DNA from: Deltaproteobacteria bacterium
GTDB taxonomy: Bacteria > Desulfobacterota > Desulfuromonadia > Desulfuromonadales > Geopsychrobacteraceae
Assembly: GCA_009993495.1 (NCBI GenBank)
Contig: JAACTI010000166.1
Span: 1-9,233, forward strand
Length of the DNA: 9,233 nucleotides
Direction of reading: 5' to 3'
In this document: positions 1-6,398 of the stretch, piece after piece
Position numbering within the stretch: position 1 is the stretch's first letter
Layout: the number at the start of each line of letters is the position of its first letter
The notes under the pieces: generated by a model
Told to the model about the DNA's origin: nothing
The model's database searches: none
Seen by the model: only the letters and a program-made list of their open reading frames with translations
Position numbers and translations under genes: made by a program

Positions 1-1
1 C

Positions 2-229
2 GACGGTCTGTTGATCAATTCGATCAAAAGTTGCAACAGCTTCTCGGCCGGTCAGCTAGTGATGATGCGTGAGGTCGAAAAACTCACCGGCAAGCCCGGC
101 GCCTTCATCGAGACCGACCTGGTCGATCCGCGCTATTTTTCGGCGGCCAATGTCAAGAACCGACTCGAAAGTTATTTCCAAATGATCGATCAGAAACGCC
201 GCGCCGGCGGTTCTGTCTCTGCGGCCTAA
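2..229 (+). CDS. bcrB: Benzoyl-CoA reductase (class I) beta subunit, C-terminal fragment
   Basis: This is the last 75 residues of a protein of the 2-hydroxyacyl-CoA dehydratase / benzoyl-CoA reductase beta-gamma family; the rest lies before the window. The frame is open from base 2 to the TAA at 227-229. The family hallmarks visible are a Cys in the run NSIKSCNSFSAGQ (residue 11 of the fragment), where the family has a cluster-ligand Cys, and the acidic stretch ETDLVDPRYFS near the end. In class I enzymes the beta and gamma subunits bind the active-site iron-sulfur cluster and benzoyl-CoA and carry out the two-electron ring reduction in the cytoplasm. I call it beta rather than gamma because it directly precedes the alpha-subunit gene, as in bcrCBAD, bzdNOPQ and badDEFG. 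It could belong to a related aryl-CoA reductase, such as a methyl- or hydroxybenzoyl-CoA enzyme. Confidence 0.85.
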   Translation, partial: DGLLINSIKSCNSFSAGQLVMMREVEKLTGKPGAFIETDLVDPRYFSAANVKNRLESYFQMIDQKRRAGGSVSAA

Positions 230-241
230 GGGAGCAATCTC

Positions 242-1543
242 ATGCGAACATTTATCGGCATTGATCTAGGTTCGACCACCACTAAGGCGGTTTTGATGGA
301 TGAAAACTGTCAGGTGCTGGGACGCGGCATCACCAATTCCCGGTCAAACTACGATGTTGCAGCACGGGTTTCCAAACAGGAAGCGAAAATTGCCGCCCGT
401 TTCACCCTGTTCAAAAACGCCCTCGGCAGCGGGGAAGGGGTTGAACTGCTCCTCGCCAACCTGGAGCGCAATTTCCGTCTGGAGCAGTTTTTGTCAGAAC
501 TGGGGCAGCTGGAACAGACCTGCAACAGCTATCTCGACCACGAACGCTTCAAAAACTTCAAAGCGCCCCTGCGCGAGGCGCTAGACAGGGTTTTCAAAAC
601 CATTTCCAGCGAAGCTGCGGACATTTATGCTCCCGGCGCCGAACGTAAATCGGATTTCTTTCGCGACATTGCCGGCTCACGTTTTATGAACCTGGCAGAG
701 TCCATAAGTAAAGAGTCAGATTTAAGCTTTGATGTACTCCTGAATGTTTATGATAAATCAATAATTGATATAGAAAGTCAGGTTGCCGGCGACGCCACAG
801 TTTCCAAGCAGCTGCTCAATGGTTTGACGCGGGCCATGCGTGAAGTGGCAGGCGTCAAGATCAGCGCGGAGGCCGCGCGCAAAGCCCTCGCCGAAGTGCT
901 GGCGCTGGAGTTGGAAGAAACCTACGTGGTCGGCACTGGCTACGGTCGGGTGCGACTGCCTTTCCCCAAAGAACATATCCGCTCGGAAATCTTGTGTCAC
1001 GGTTTGGGCGCCCACATGATGTTCCCCGGCACCCGCACCGTGCTGGATATCGGCGGTCAGGATACCAAGGGGATTCAGGTCGACGAAAACGGCATTGTGG
1101 TTAATTTTCAGATGAATGATCGTTGCGCCGCCGGTTGCGGGCGCTATCTGGGTTACATCGCCGATGAAATGAATATCGGTCTGCACGAGCTTGGCCCCAT
1201 CGCCATGAAAGCCACCAAGACCACGCGCATCAATTCCACCTGCACGGTTTTTGCCGGGGCCGAGCTGCGCGATCGCATGGCCTTGGGCGAAAACCGCGCC
1301 GATATCCTCGCCGGGCTGCACCGGGCCATCATGCTCCGTGCTATGTCACTGCTATCGCGCTCGGGCGGGGTCGATGAAGAATTTACCTTTACCGGGGGGG
1401 TCGCTAAAAACCAGGCGGCGGTCAAAGAATTACGCCAGTTGATCTTTGAAAACTATGGCGAGCGCAGCATCAATATCAGCGCCGATTCGATCTACACCGG
1501 CGCCCTGGGTGGGGCCAGCTTTGCCCACAGCGCAGTCAAATAA
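242..1543 (+). CDS. bcrA: Benzoyl-CoA reductase (class I) alpha subunit, ATPase/electron activator
   Basis: This 433-residue ASKHA-fold ATPase, with the delta subunit, hydrolyses ATP to push low-potential electrons from a bridging [4Fe-4S] cluster into the beta-gamma module. The phosphate-1 loop is GIDLGSTTTKA (residues 6-16) and the phosphate-2 loop is DIGGQDTK (269-276). The probable cluster ligands are Cys295 in RCAAGCGR and Cys334 in NSTCTVFAG, and the adenosine motif TGGVAKN starts at 384. The protein is much longer than the about 260-residue dehydratase activators because of an insert between the N-terminal loop and the GTGYGR motif near 231, typical of BcrA/BzdP/BadF. The ATG has GGGAG at 230-234 with a 7-nt gap and sits 12 nt after the beta stop, so the genes are co-transcribed. 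Bases 701-780 are oddly AT-rich. Only 22 of 80 bases are G or C, although the frame stays intact (residues 154-180). Confidence 0.93.
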   Translation: MRTFIGIDLGSTTTKAVLMDENCQVLGRGITNSRSNYDVAARVSKQEAKIAARFTLFKNALGSGEGVELLLANLERNFRLEQFLSELGQLEQTCNSYLDHERFKNFKAPLREALDRVFKTISSEAADIYAPGAERKSDFFRDIAGSRFMNLAESISKESDLSFDVLLNVYDKSIIDIESQVAGDATVSKQLLNGLTRAMREVAGVKISAEAARKALAEVLALELEETYVVGTGYGRVRLPFPKEHIRSEILCHGLGAHMMFPGTRTVLDIGGQDTKGIQVDENGIVVNFQMNDRCAAGCGRYLGYIADEMNIGLHELGPIAMKATKTTRINSTCTVFAGAELRDRMALGENRADILAGLHRAIMLRAMSLLSRSGGVDEEFTFTGGVAKNQAAVKELRQLIFENYGERSINISADSIYTGALGGASFAHSAVK

Positions 1544-1553
1544 GGAGAAAATC

Positions 1554-2396
1554 ATGACCACATCAATCGGCATCGACGTCGGCTCCGGCGTCATCAAGAC
1601 CGCCCTGTTCCGGGTAGATGGGCAGAAGAGCGAATGGTTGGGCCGCTGGGATGCACGTATCCGCCAGCGCGACGCTCATACCCTGGTCAAAGAATCCATC
1701 ACATCCGTTTTGACCCAGGCAGGGGTAAAACGCGAACAGATCAATTACATCGCCAGTACCGGCGAGGGCGAAAGCCTCAAAGGCACCACCGGGCATTTCT
1801 ATTCCATGACCACCCATGCACGCGGCGCTATTTACCTGAACCCTGAAACGCGGGCGGTGCTTGATATCGGGGCTCTTCACGGACGTGCCATCCGCATCGA
1901 CGCAAAGAGCAAAGTGCTGACGTATCGCATGACCAGCCAGTGCGCTTCAGGTTCGGGACAGTTTCTTGAAAATATCGCGCGTTATCTGGGGATTGGCCAG
2001 GATGAAATCGGTAGCCTGTCCCTGCAATCGACACAACCGGAAAAAGTCAGCGGTATCTGTGCGGTGCTCGCCGAAACCGATGTCATCAACATGGTCTCGC
2101 GCTCCATTGCACCCTGCGACATTTTGCGTGGCATTCACGAATCCATGGCCGATCGTCTGAACAAGCTGCTGAAATCCATCGGGGTGCAACAGGGAACGGT
2201 GATGATGACCGGTGGTCTAGCTCTGGATGTCGGGCTGGTTCAGGCCATTCAGGACGGCATGGACAAGCAGCAGATGAACACTCAGGTCACCGCCCATGCC
2301 GATTCCCTTTACGCCGGTGCCATTGGTGCCGCCCTCTGGGGGGCCTTTCGCTATGAAAAACTTAAGGAACGCGGCCACTTACCCTTAGCTTCTTGA
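1554..2396 (+). CDS. bcrD: Benzoyl-CoA reductase (class I) delta subunit, ATPase/electron activator
   Basis: This 280-residue partner of the alpha subunit is another ASKHA ATPase of the BcrD/BzdQ/BadG type. The phosphate-1 loop is GIDVGSGVIKT (6-16). The likely ligands of the [4Fe-4S] cluster shared with alpha are Cys130 in QCASGSGQ and Cys169 in GICAVLAE, and an MTGGLALD motif lies near the C terminus. The second phosphate loop reads DIGALHGRA instead of the usual DIGGQDxK. To my recollection this is a delta-subunit peculiarity rather than damage. The start at 1554 is chosen because AAGGAG (1542-1547), overlapping the alpha stop codon, lies 6 nt upstream. An in-frame ATG at 1446 lies inside the alpha gene and is not needed. 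The gap to alpha is 10 nt. Function is confident; the exact aryl-CoA substrate is not readable from this subunit. Confidence 0.92.
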   Translation: MTTSIGIDVGSGVIKTALFRVDGQKSEWLGRWDARIRQRDAHTLVKESITSVLTQAGVKREQINYIASTGEGESLKGTTGHFYSMTTHARGAIYLNPETRAVLDIGALHGRAIRIDAKSKVLTYRMTSQCASGSGQFLENIARYLGIGQDEIGSLSLQSTQPEKVSGICAVLAETDVINMVSRSIAPCDILRGIHESMADRLNKLLKSIGVQQGTVMMTGGLALDVGLVQAIQDGMDKQQMNTQVTAHADSLYAGAIGAALWGAFRYEKLKERGHLPLAS

Positions 2397-2425
2397 TTCC
2401 GCACAACCAAGCCATGGAGTCTACT

Positions 2426-3409
2426 ATGAAATTACGCTATCAATCCCTGAGTGCCAATGACCTTGAGCAGGTCTCCCTGCTGGATAGCCAAATTATCGGC
2501 CAGCCGCGACGCAGTTTTTTCGAAAAGAGGCTGCAAATTGCCACGGCAACGCCCGAGGCCTTTGTGACCTGCGCAGCCAGGGCGGGGGAAGAGCTGAAAG
2601 GCTACGCCTTCGGGCGGGTGCAAAATGGCGATTTCGGTTCGTCCGCGACCGTTGCGGCTCTGGATGTTTTTGGGGTTGCGCCTGCCAGCCAGGGGCAAGG
2701 TATCGGCCGCGGTCTGCTCGCCGGGATTGAAGAACGCATGGTCAAAAAAAATATCCTGCGCCTGCGCACGGAAATTGATTGGACCAACCATGCCATGCAG
2801 CGTTTTTTTGCAGCGGCGGGATTTTTTCTGGCCCCCATTCAGATCATTGCACGCGACACCACGGAACTCAAAGAAGATGTTGCAGAAATGGTCACCCCCG
2901 CAATGGACAGCCGGTGGCAGGTTCACGGCCCCGGCGGCAACGATTATGACCGTTTGGCACGTGATCGGGTGCAAACCCGTTCTTTGCGTCAAACTGATCT
3001 TGATACCGTCATCCGGCTTGATCGCCATTTATCAGGGCAAGATCGCCGGGCTTATTACCAGCAGAAATTTGCTGAAATGCTTCAGGAATCCGGCATTCGC
3101 ATCTCTCTCACGGCAGAAAAGAAAGACTTATTGGCGGGCTTTATTATGGCGCGGCTCGACTATGGTGAATTTGGCCAACCCGTACAGACTGCGGTCATCG
3201 ATACTCTGGGTGTCGACCCCGCCGCCCAGAGCAGTGGCGTAGGCCGCGCACTGCTTTCTCAGCTGCTGATTAACCTCGCCCGCCTGCAAGTCGAAAAAAT
3301 TCAAACCCAAATCAGTTGGCGCCAGATCAGTTTGCACAAATTTATGTGTGATTGCGGGTTTGTGCCCGCGCAGCGATTAATTCTCGAAAAGCGGCTGATC
3401 CCGCAATGA
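2426..3409 (+). CDS. Tandem-domain GNAT N-acetyltransferase in the benzoyl-CoA reductase operon
   Basis: This 327-residue protein is built of two similar GNAT halves, about residues 2-145 and 175-325. The acetyl-CoA pyrophosphate loop (Q/RxxGxG) is seen in both: QGQGIGRGLL at 89 and QSSGVGRALL at 268. Each loop follows a parallel hydrophobic strand (ALDVFGVAPAS, VIDTLGVDPAA), and each half ends in an aromatic-rich helix with a G-F pair. The halves align along their length, so it arose by duplication. The start is set at 2426 because GGAG (2416-2419) lies 6 nt upstream; a TTG at 2393 would overlap the delta gene but has no good ribosome binding site. It begins 29 nt after the delta stop, so co-transcription is likely. 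The substrate is unknown. Family precedent (Pat/KatA acetylating acyl-CoA ligases, BadL in Rhodopseudomonas) makes control of benzoate activation or small-molecule acetylation plausible, but that is inference. Confidence 0.85.
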   Translation: MKLRYQSLSANDLEQVSLLDSQIIGQPRRSFFEKRLQIATATPEAFVTCAARAGEELKGYAFGRVQNGDFGSSATVAALDVFGVAPASQGQGIGRGLLAGIEERMVKKNILRLRTEIDWTNHAMQRFFAAAGFFLAPIQIIARDTTELKEDVAEMVTPAMDSRWQVHGPGGNDYDRLARDRVQTRSLRQTDLDTVIRLDRHLSGQDRRAYYQQKFAEMLQESGIRISLTAEKKDLLAGFIMARLDYGEFGQPVQTAVIDTLGVDPAAQSSGVGRALLSQLLINLARLQVEKIQTQISWRQISLHKFMCDCGFVPAQRLILEKRLIPQ

Positions 3410-3414
3410 AAATT

Positions 3415-3450
3415 TCAGCCTCCTGGACCCTGAAACTGATAGGAGGCTGA
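3415..3450. terminator. Probable intrinsic terminator between convergent operons
   Basis: TCAGCCTCCT (3415-3424) and AGGAGGCTGA (3441-3450) are perfect 10-bp inverted repeats around a 16-nt loop. They start 5 nt after the GNAT stop codon and lie about 70 nt past the end of the convergent - strand gene. Neither side has a clean U-tract. Read on the - strand, the stem is followed by AATTTTCATT, and on the + strand the only T-run is at 3486-3492. It may therefore be a weak bidirectional terminator or an mRNA 3'-end stabilising hairpin. Confidence 0.6.
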
Positions 3451-3520
3451 TGGAGATCGGAGAGCATTTCAAGACAATTCCTGCAATTTTTTTACTTCGC
3501 CCAATCCATTTGTTTCATCA

Positions 3521-4636
3521 TTATCCTTTTACGAACCAGTCTACCGGTCGTCGGGGGCTGACGGGCGCGGGATAGCGGTCGACGTAGCCGATGCGCAGCA
3601 GCATCTGCGCATGGGTTTCCCGGCCCAACAAGCCTGCCAGTTCCCTCTGCCCGGCGGCTTCCTCAAGCAATTGGCTCATGGGGTGGCAGGCGATGTTGCG
3701 TTCGCGCAGCTGCAAAAAGAGGCGCTGGTACTGCCGCCCGGTTTCGATCAACGCACCCGGGGTCTGCCCGTTATTGGCCAAGACCAGCCATCCAGCACCT
3801 GCGTTGGCCAACTCAGCGGTGAGATCGACGGTTTGCTGGCGGAAAGACGGCTTAAGCACATCGCTCGGCGTATAAAAATGGTTGAGAAACCAACCGGCCA
3901 GGCCTTCGATTTCCATGCCTGCCGTGGTCAGCCCGTCGCGCTGCGCCTCGATTTCTGCATTACCAAACCTCATCCAACGGGCAAATTCGTGCATCACCTC
4001 ATCCCTTTGGCATTGCATGGCCATTGCCTCGACCGCCCCCTGGGCGATTCGCCCGGCTTCGGCGCTGCCGCGTGGGAAATAGAGCAGCTGCTCCGGATAA
4101 AGACTTTGCAGCCAGCGGATATCGTCGTCGCGCAGTTTTGTCGCTAATTGTCCCTTTTTGACAACCCGCCGGTGTTGCATACGTTTCAGCCAAACGGGGG
4201 AATTTGATGCGCCCGCAGTGAGACGCACCTCGACCATATCGCGGCACTGAGATTCGTCTGAGAGGATCTTGACTTCGGCGTGCAGGCCTTCGACGGCAGC
4301 GGCTTGGGCGAGATTTTCCAAAAAGGCCCCGAGGGAGATCAGGGTTTCGCGCCCCAAGGGGTCAACCGCCGGCAGGCGGCGCTCGGGTGGAATGCCGATG
4401 CGCCAGTGGTGCGATTCCAGCAGGGTGACTTCCCACGGCTGACTGTTGTGGCCGCTGGACGCCAGCGATGCATAAGCAAGAATGCGCGCAGCAAGGGGAT
4501 CGGAAAGCCTGGTTTCTGAGAAACCCCGAACGCTAGCCGCTGCTTGCACAGCGCAACTGGCAAGCAGCGGCCCGGCGCTGAGTATGGCTGCGGAGCGACC
4601 GCAGCTAACAAGAAATTGACGTCGCGAAGAATTCAT
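3521..4636 (-). CDS. Tat-exported Acg-type nitroreductase-fold FMN-binding protein (putative lipoprotein)
   Basis: This 371-residue protein resembles the Acg family, whose namesake is Mycobacterium tuberculosis Rv2032. These are fused-dimer nitroreductase-fold proteins that bind FMN. The N terminus has a twin-arginine motif SRRQFLVS (residues 4-11), a hydrophobic stretch and a lipobox LASC with Cys28, so it is probably exported folded with its flavin and lipid-anchored. The flavin-binding motif GHNSQPW lies at 62-68. The C terminus has LLRIGYV followed by a Pro-rich SPRRPVDWF tail typical of the family. The ATG is preceded by a perfect AGGAGG (complement at 4643-4648) with a 6-nt gap. It lies 17 nt after the lipoprotein gene in the same direction, so it is the last gene of the tetR-lipoprotein operon. 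The reaction is unknown: Acg itself is reported to sequester FMN, while other nitroreductases reduce nitroaromatics or quinones. Confidence 0.8.
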   Translation of the reverse strand: MNSSRRQFLVSCGRSAAILSAGPLLASCAVQAAASVRGFSETRLSDPLAARILAYASLASSGHNSQPWEVTLLESHHWRIGIPPERRLPAVDPLGRETLISLGAFLENLAQAAAVEGLHAEVKILSDESQCRDMVEVRLTAGASNSPVWLKRMQHRRVVKKGQLATKLRDDDIRWLQSLYPEQLLYFPRGSAEAGRIAQGAVEAMAMQCQRDEVMHEFARWMRFGNAEIEAQRDGLTTAGMEIEGLAGWFLNHFYTPSDVLKPSFRQQTVDLTAELANAGAGWLVLANNGQTPGALIETGRQYQRLFLQLRERNIACHPMSQLLEEAAGQRELAGLLGRETHAQMLLRIGYVDRYPAPVSPRRPVDWFVKG

Positions 4637-4653
4637 GACGAGCCTCCTGTGCT

Positions 4654-5301
4654 CTAAATTATTTTTGTGCTGCCTGGAGAGCGCTCAAGCTGGTTAGCTG
4701 AGAACATTTTACGAAACTCGTGTGCCAACTCACGCAGCCCGGCTTCGGCATGGCCATAGCTCTTGAAATAGCGAGACATCGCAAAGATTGAGCCGTTTCG
4801 GGCACCACTCATGGCGGCAATACGCCGTCCGGTTTCCTCATCGACCGCCTCGATTTCGACACTGACGCCCCCGTTATCCAGCGGCACAAAAAGAGCGAGG
4901 GTCGTTATCAGATTGAGGATTGGTCGCGAGCGGTCAACACTTGTGATCGCCGCCTTAATCTGCAAGTGTTTGCTCTGCTCTGCATTTTTTGAAGACAGCG
5001 TCGAAAACTCTTGCGACAACGCCTGTTCCATGCTGCGGCAGAGCGCCGCTTGATCGGCATCTGCCACGCGGGTATTCTGCCCATCAGAAATGAACTGGAC
5101 TGGCGCGACCTCGATCGCAGCGAAATCCCACCGGTCAACGATTGGCGTAACCTGTAAGTTTGCGTCGCCCTCTAAAGATTTTAGATCACGATAATCGTTG
5201 ATAAAACCGCTTCGCGTTGGCACTTGATGAGCGCAAGCCGAAAGCAGGAGTAACGTGCACAGCAAAAGCAGGGTGGTCAGTGGTTGGAAGTGGGTTTTCA
5301 T
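4654..5301 (-). CDS. DUF3313-like outer-envelope lipoprotein
   Basis: This 215-residue predicted lipoprotein has a positively charged start, a Leu-rich helix (residues 8-20) and a lipobox LSAC with Cys23. The mature part has features I associate with DUF3313: SGFINDYRDL just after the anchor, a long beta/alpha central part and a basic C terminus. No catalytic motif is visible and the family has no established function. The start at 5301 is supported by AAGGAG (complement at 5308-5313) with a 6-nt gap; an in-frame ATG 21 nt further upstream would lie inside the operator and lacks such a site. A GTCAC-N6-GTGAC operator (5315-5330) lies directly upstream, so its expression is probably controlled by the adjacent TetR protein. 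The 17-nt gap to the Tat nitroreductase gene suggests a shared envelope role. Family assignment is moderate; lipoprotein status is firm. Confidence 0.78.
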   Translation of the reverse strand: MKTHFQPLTTLLLLCTLLLLSACAHQVPTRSGFINDYRDLKSLEGDANLQVTPIVDRWDFAAIEVAPVQFISDGQNTRVADADQAALCRSMEQALSQEFSTLSSKNAEQSKHLQIKAAITSVDRSRPILNLITTLALFVPLDNGGVSVEIEAVDEETGRRIAAMSGARNGSIFAMSRYFKSYGHAEAGLRELAHEFRKMFSANQLERSPGSTKII

Positions 5302-5314
5302 GGCGGTCTCCTTG

Positions 5315-5330
5315 GTCACCAATCGGTGAC
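5315..5330. promoter_or_regulatory. Operator site 3 (GTCAC-N6-GTGAC) before the lipoprotein gene
   Basis: GTCAC (5315-5319) and GTGAC (5326-5330) are perfect inverted arms separated by 6 bp (CAATCG). Architecture and arms are identical to the two sites upstream of tetR. It lies between the tetR stop and the lipoprotein ribosome binding site, where a bound repressor would block an internal promoter or elongation into the two downstream genes. Assignment to this TetR protein is inference from the shared motif and location. Confidence 0.7.
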
Positions 5331-5347
5331 ATTGTGGGTAAAAAAAC

Positions 5348-5962
5348 TTACGGCTCCAGGGAAACGAAGCTGCGCTGACAGAGAAGGTGGATCATCGCTT
5401 CCAACCGTTGCCAGCCGCTGTCGTTGTCGATTTCTATCAAGTTAAAAAAAGGCGTACTTCGACCACGTATGACCAGATAATTAATCGCGGCCCCAAACAA
5501 GGCGGTGACCGCCGGAAGATCGAGGTCGGTGCTGGCCGCTTCGGTGGCAAAGGTTGCAAACAGCTTTTTGGCCCACTCCTCGCGAAGCTCAGATAATATG
5601 GCAGTCAATTCGTTCTGCTCCACTAATTCCCAGGCCATGATTTCCTGGGTCAGGGGTCGTTTTCGCAGGGCGCGGGAAAAATTAACCAAAACTTCACTGA
5701 CCACCGCGCCGATACCTTTGCCTTTGAGGTTTTCAATATCGCCACCGACAACCTCGTTCAAGGTCGGCCAGAAATTGGCGGATTCTCCATAAGAGCGGAG
5801 CAGCCCCGGCATGCCATCGAAATAGCGGTAAATGAGAACTTTGTCGACCCCGGCTTCTCGGGCCAGGGCATTAACCCCAAGAGCGCTGAAGCCCTCGCGT
5901 GCCAAGAGTTGTTCAACGGCGGCGATGATCTTTTCTTTGGTTTGTTCTTTGTCCCGTGCCAT
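5348..5962 (-). CDS. TetR/AcrR-family transcriptional repressor, probably autoregulated
   Basis: This 204-residue protein has a typical TetR N-terminal DNA-binding domain at residues about 8-55. The helix-turn-helix is VNALAREAGVDKVLIYRYF, including the conserved Tyr-Arg-Tyr-Phe recognition end. The remaining 150 residues are a helical ligand-binding domain (EIMAWELVEQ, LFGAAINYLVIRG) that gives no clue to the ligand. The ATG is preceded by AAAGGA (complement at 5969-5974). Its promoter overlaps two palindromic operators, so it likely represses itself. A third identical operator lies just after its stop codon, in front of the co-directional lipoprotein gene 46 nt downstream, so it probably also controls the lipoprotein and nitroreductase genes. 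Length and domain layout are normal for the family. Confidence 0.92.
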   Translation of the reverse strand: MARDKEQTKEKIIAAVEQLLAREGFSALGVNALAREAGVDKVLIYRYFDGMPGLLRSYGESANFWPTLNEVVGGDIENLKGKGIGAVVSEVLVNFSRALRKRPLTQEIMAWELVEQNELTAILSELREEWAKKLFATFATEAASTDLDLPAVTALFGAAINYLVIRGRSTPFFNLIEIDNDSGWQRLEAMIHLLCQRSFVSLEP

Positions 5963-5975
5963 TTTATTTCCTTTA

Positions 5976-6009
5976 AATACTTAAGTCACTTAATGGTGAC
6001 TTAAGTATT
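5976..6009. promoter_or_regulatory. Operator site 1, 34-bp perfect palindrome upstream of tetR
   Basis: Perfect 14-bp inverted arms AATACTTAAGTCAC (5976-5989) and GTGACTTAAGTATT (5996-6009) flank a 6-bp spacer TTAATG. The core is GTCAC-N6-GTGAC, as in sites 2 and 3. It covers the -10 element and the expected transcription start of tetR, an ideal place for autorepression. It is much longer than the other two sites, so it is probably the strongest. Confidence 0.85.
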
Positions 6010-6033
6010 AGTCACTTTTCGGTGACTTGTCAA
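6004..6033 (-). promoter_or_regulatory. tetR promoter
   Basis: On the - strand there is a consensus -35 TTGACA (complement 6028-6033), an 18-bp spacer and a -10 AATACT (complement 6004-6009, 4 of 6 matches). A TAATAC reading gives a 17-bp spacer. Operator site 2 fills the spacer and operator site 1 covers the -10 and start region. Confidence 0.7.
6010..6027. promoter_or_regulatory. Operator site 2 in the tetR promoter spacer
   Basis: AGTCAC (6010-6015) and GTGACT (6022-6027) are perfect 6-bp arms with a 6-bp spacer TTTTCG. The site lies exactly between the -35 and -10 of the tetR promoter and its centre is 26 bp from the centre of site 1. The core is the same GTCAC-N6-GTGAC as sites 1 and 3. 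Confidence 0.78.
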
Positions 6034-6071
6034 GAAACATTTTTATTTTTGCAAAATAATTTAGCTCGCGA

Positions 6072-6287
6072 CTAACCAGCCGCCCGCTCCACCTCCTCAA
6101 CCCGGGCATACTGCAACGACAAAAGACGCAAGAATTCGGCAGCATCCAGGAACTAATCTTCTTGAACCGGCACGTTGAGCTGGTCATGGCCACGCTGCGC
6201 CGCAAGCGCATAGCCTTTACCCCGAAAAAGAAATTGAAGAGTTTCTATCCGAGAGCCTCTCGGAGCACCAGTGCGAGCAACGTTCAT
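6072..6287 (-). pseudogene. Possible broken small gene with an internal amber stop
   Basis: Starting at an ATG (6285-6287), the - strand encodes 44 residues (containing FLFRGKGYALAAQRGHDQL) up to TAG (6153-6155). The same frame continues without further stops for 26 residues (FLDAAEFLRLLSLQYARVEE) to TAG at 6072-6074. The second part reads like a soluble helical protein end, which suggests one reading frame interrupted by a point mutation. No ribosome binding site is convincing and I do not recognise a family. The + strand over the same bases is also open, so the coding strand is uncertain. Confidence 0.3.
6248..6264. repeat. 17-bp perfect palindrome
   Basis: TCCGAGAG (6248-6255) and CTCTCGGA (6257-6264) are perfect 8-bp inverted arms around a single C. 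It lies inside the decayed region and has no gene next to it that it obviously serves. It could be a relic operator or an insertion-element end, or simply chance. Confidence 0.5.
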
Positions 6288-6398
6288 GAATTTTTATGAG
6301 GAATGTTTTATCAAATTTGATCGTATCCACAACCATGGTATGGCCAACTTTGATCTGATAGAGAGCAGAATAACCTTCTTGTGACAACACATAAAAAC

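Noticed and set aside
758..1321. Long - strand open frame inside the alpha subunit gene
   Set aside because: It lies antisense to a clearly conserved gene, has His/Gly-rich random composition and no ribosome binding site; it is a by-product of GC-rich codons.
1446..1553. N-terminal extension of the delta subunit
   Set aside because: It is the out-of-frame end of the alpha gene; the family start GIDVGS and AAGGAG both point to 1554.
2393..2425. TTG start for the GNAT gene overlapping the delta subunit stop
   Set aside because: A stop/start overlap is attractive, but there is no ribosome binding site before 2393, whereas GGAG lies 6 nt before the ATG at 2426 and the GNAT fold begins right there.
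2432..3028. Long - strand open frame inside the GNAT gene
   Set aside because: Antisense to a gene with two GNAT motifs; no recognisable domain or start signal.
3486..3492. T-run as the U-tract of a + strand terminator
   Set aside because: No stem lies immediately before it; the hairpin at 3415-3450 ends 35 nt earlier.
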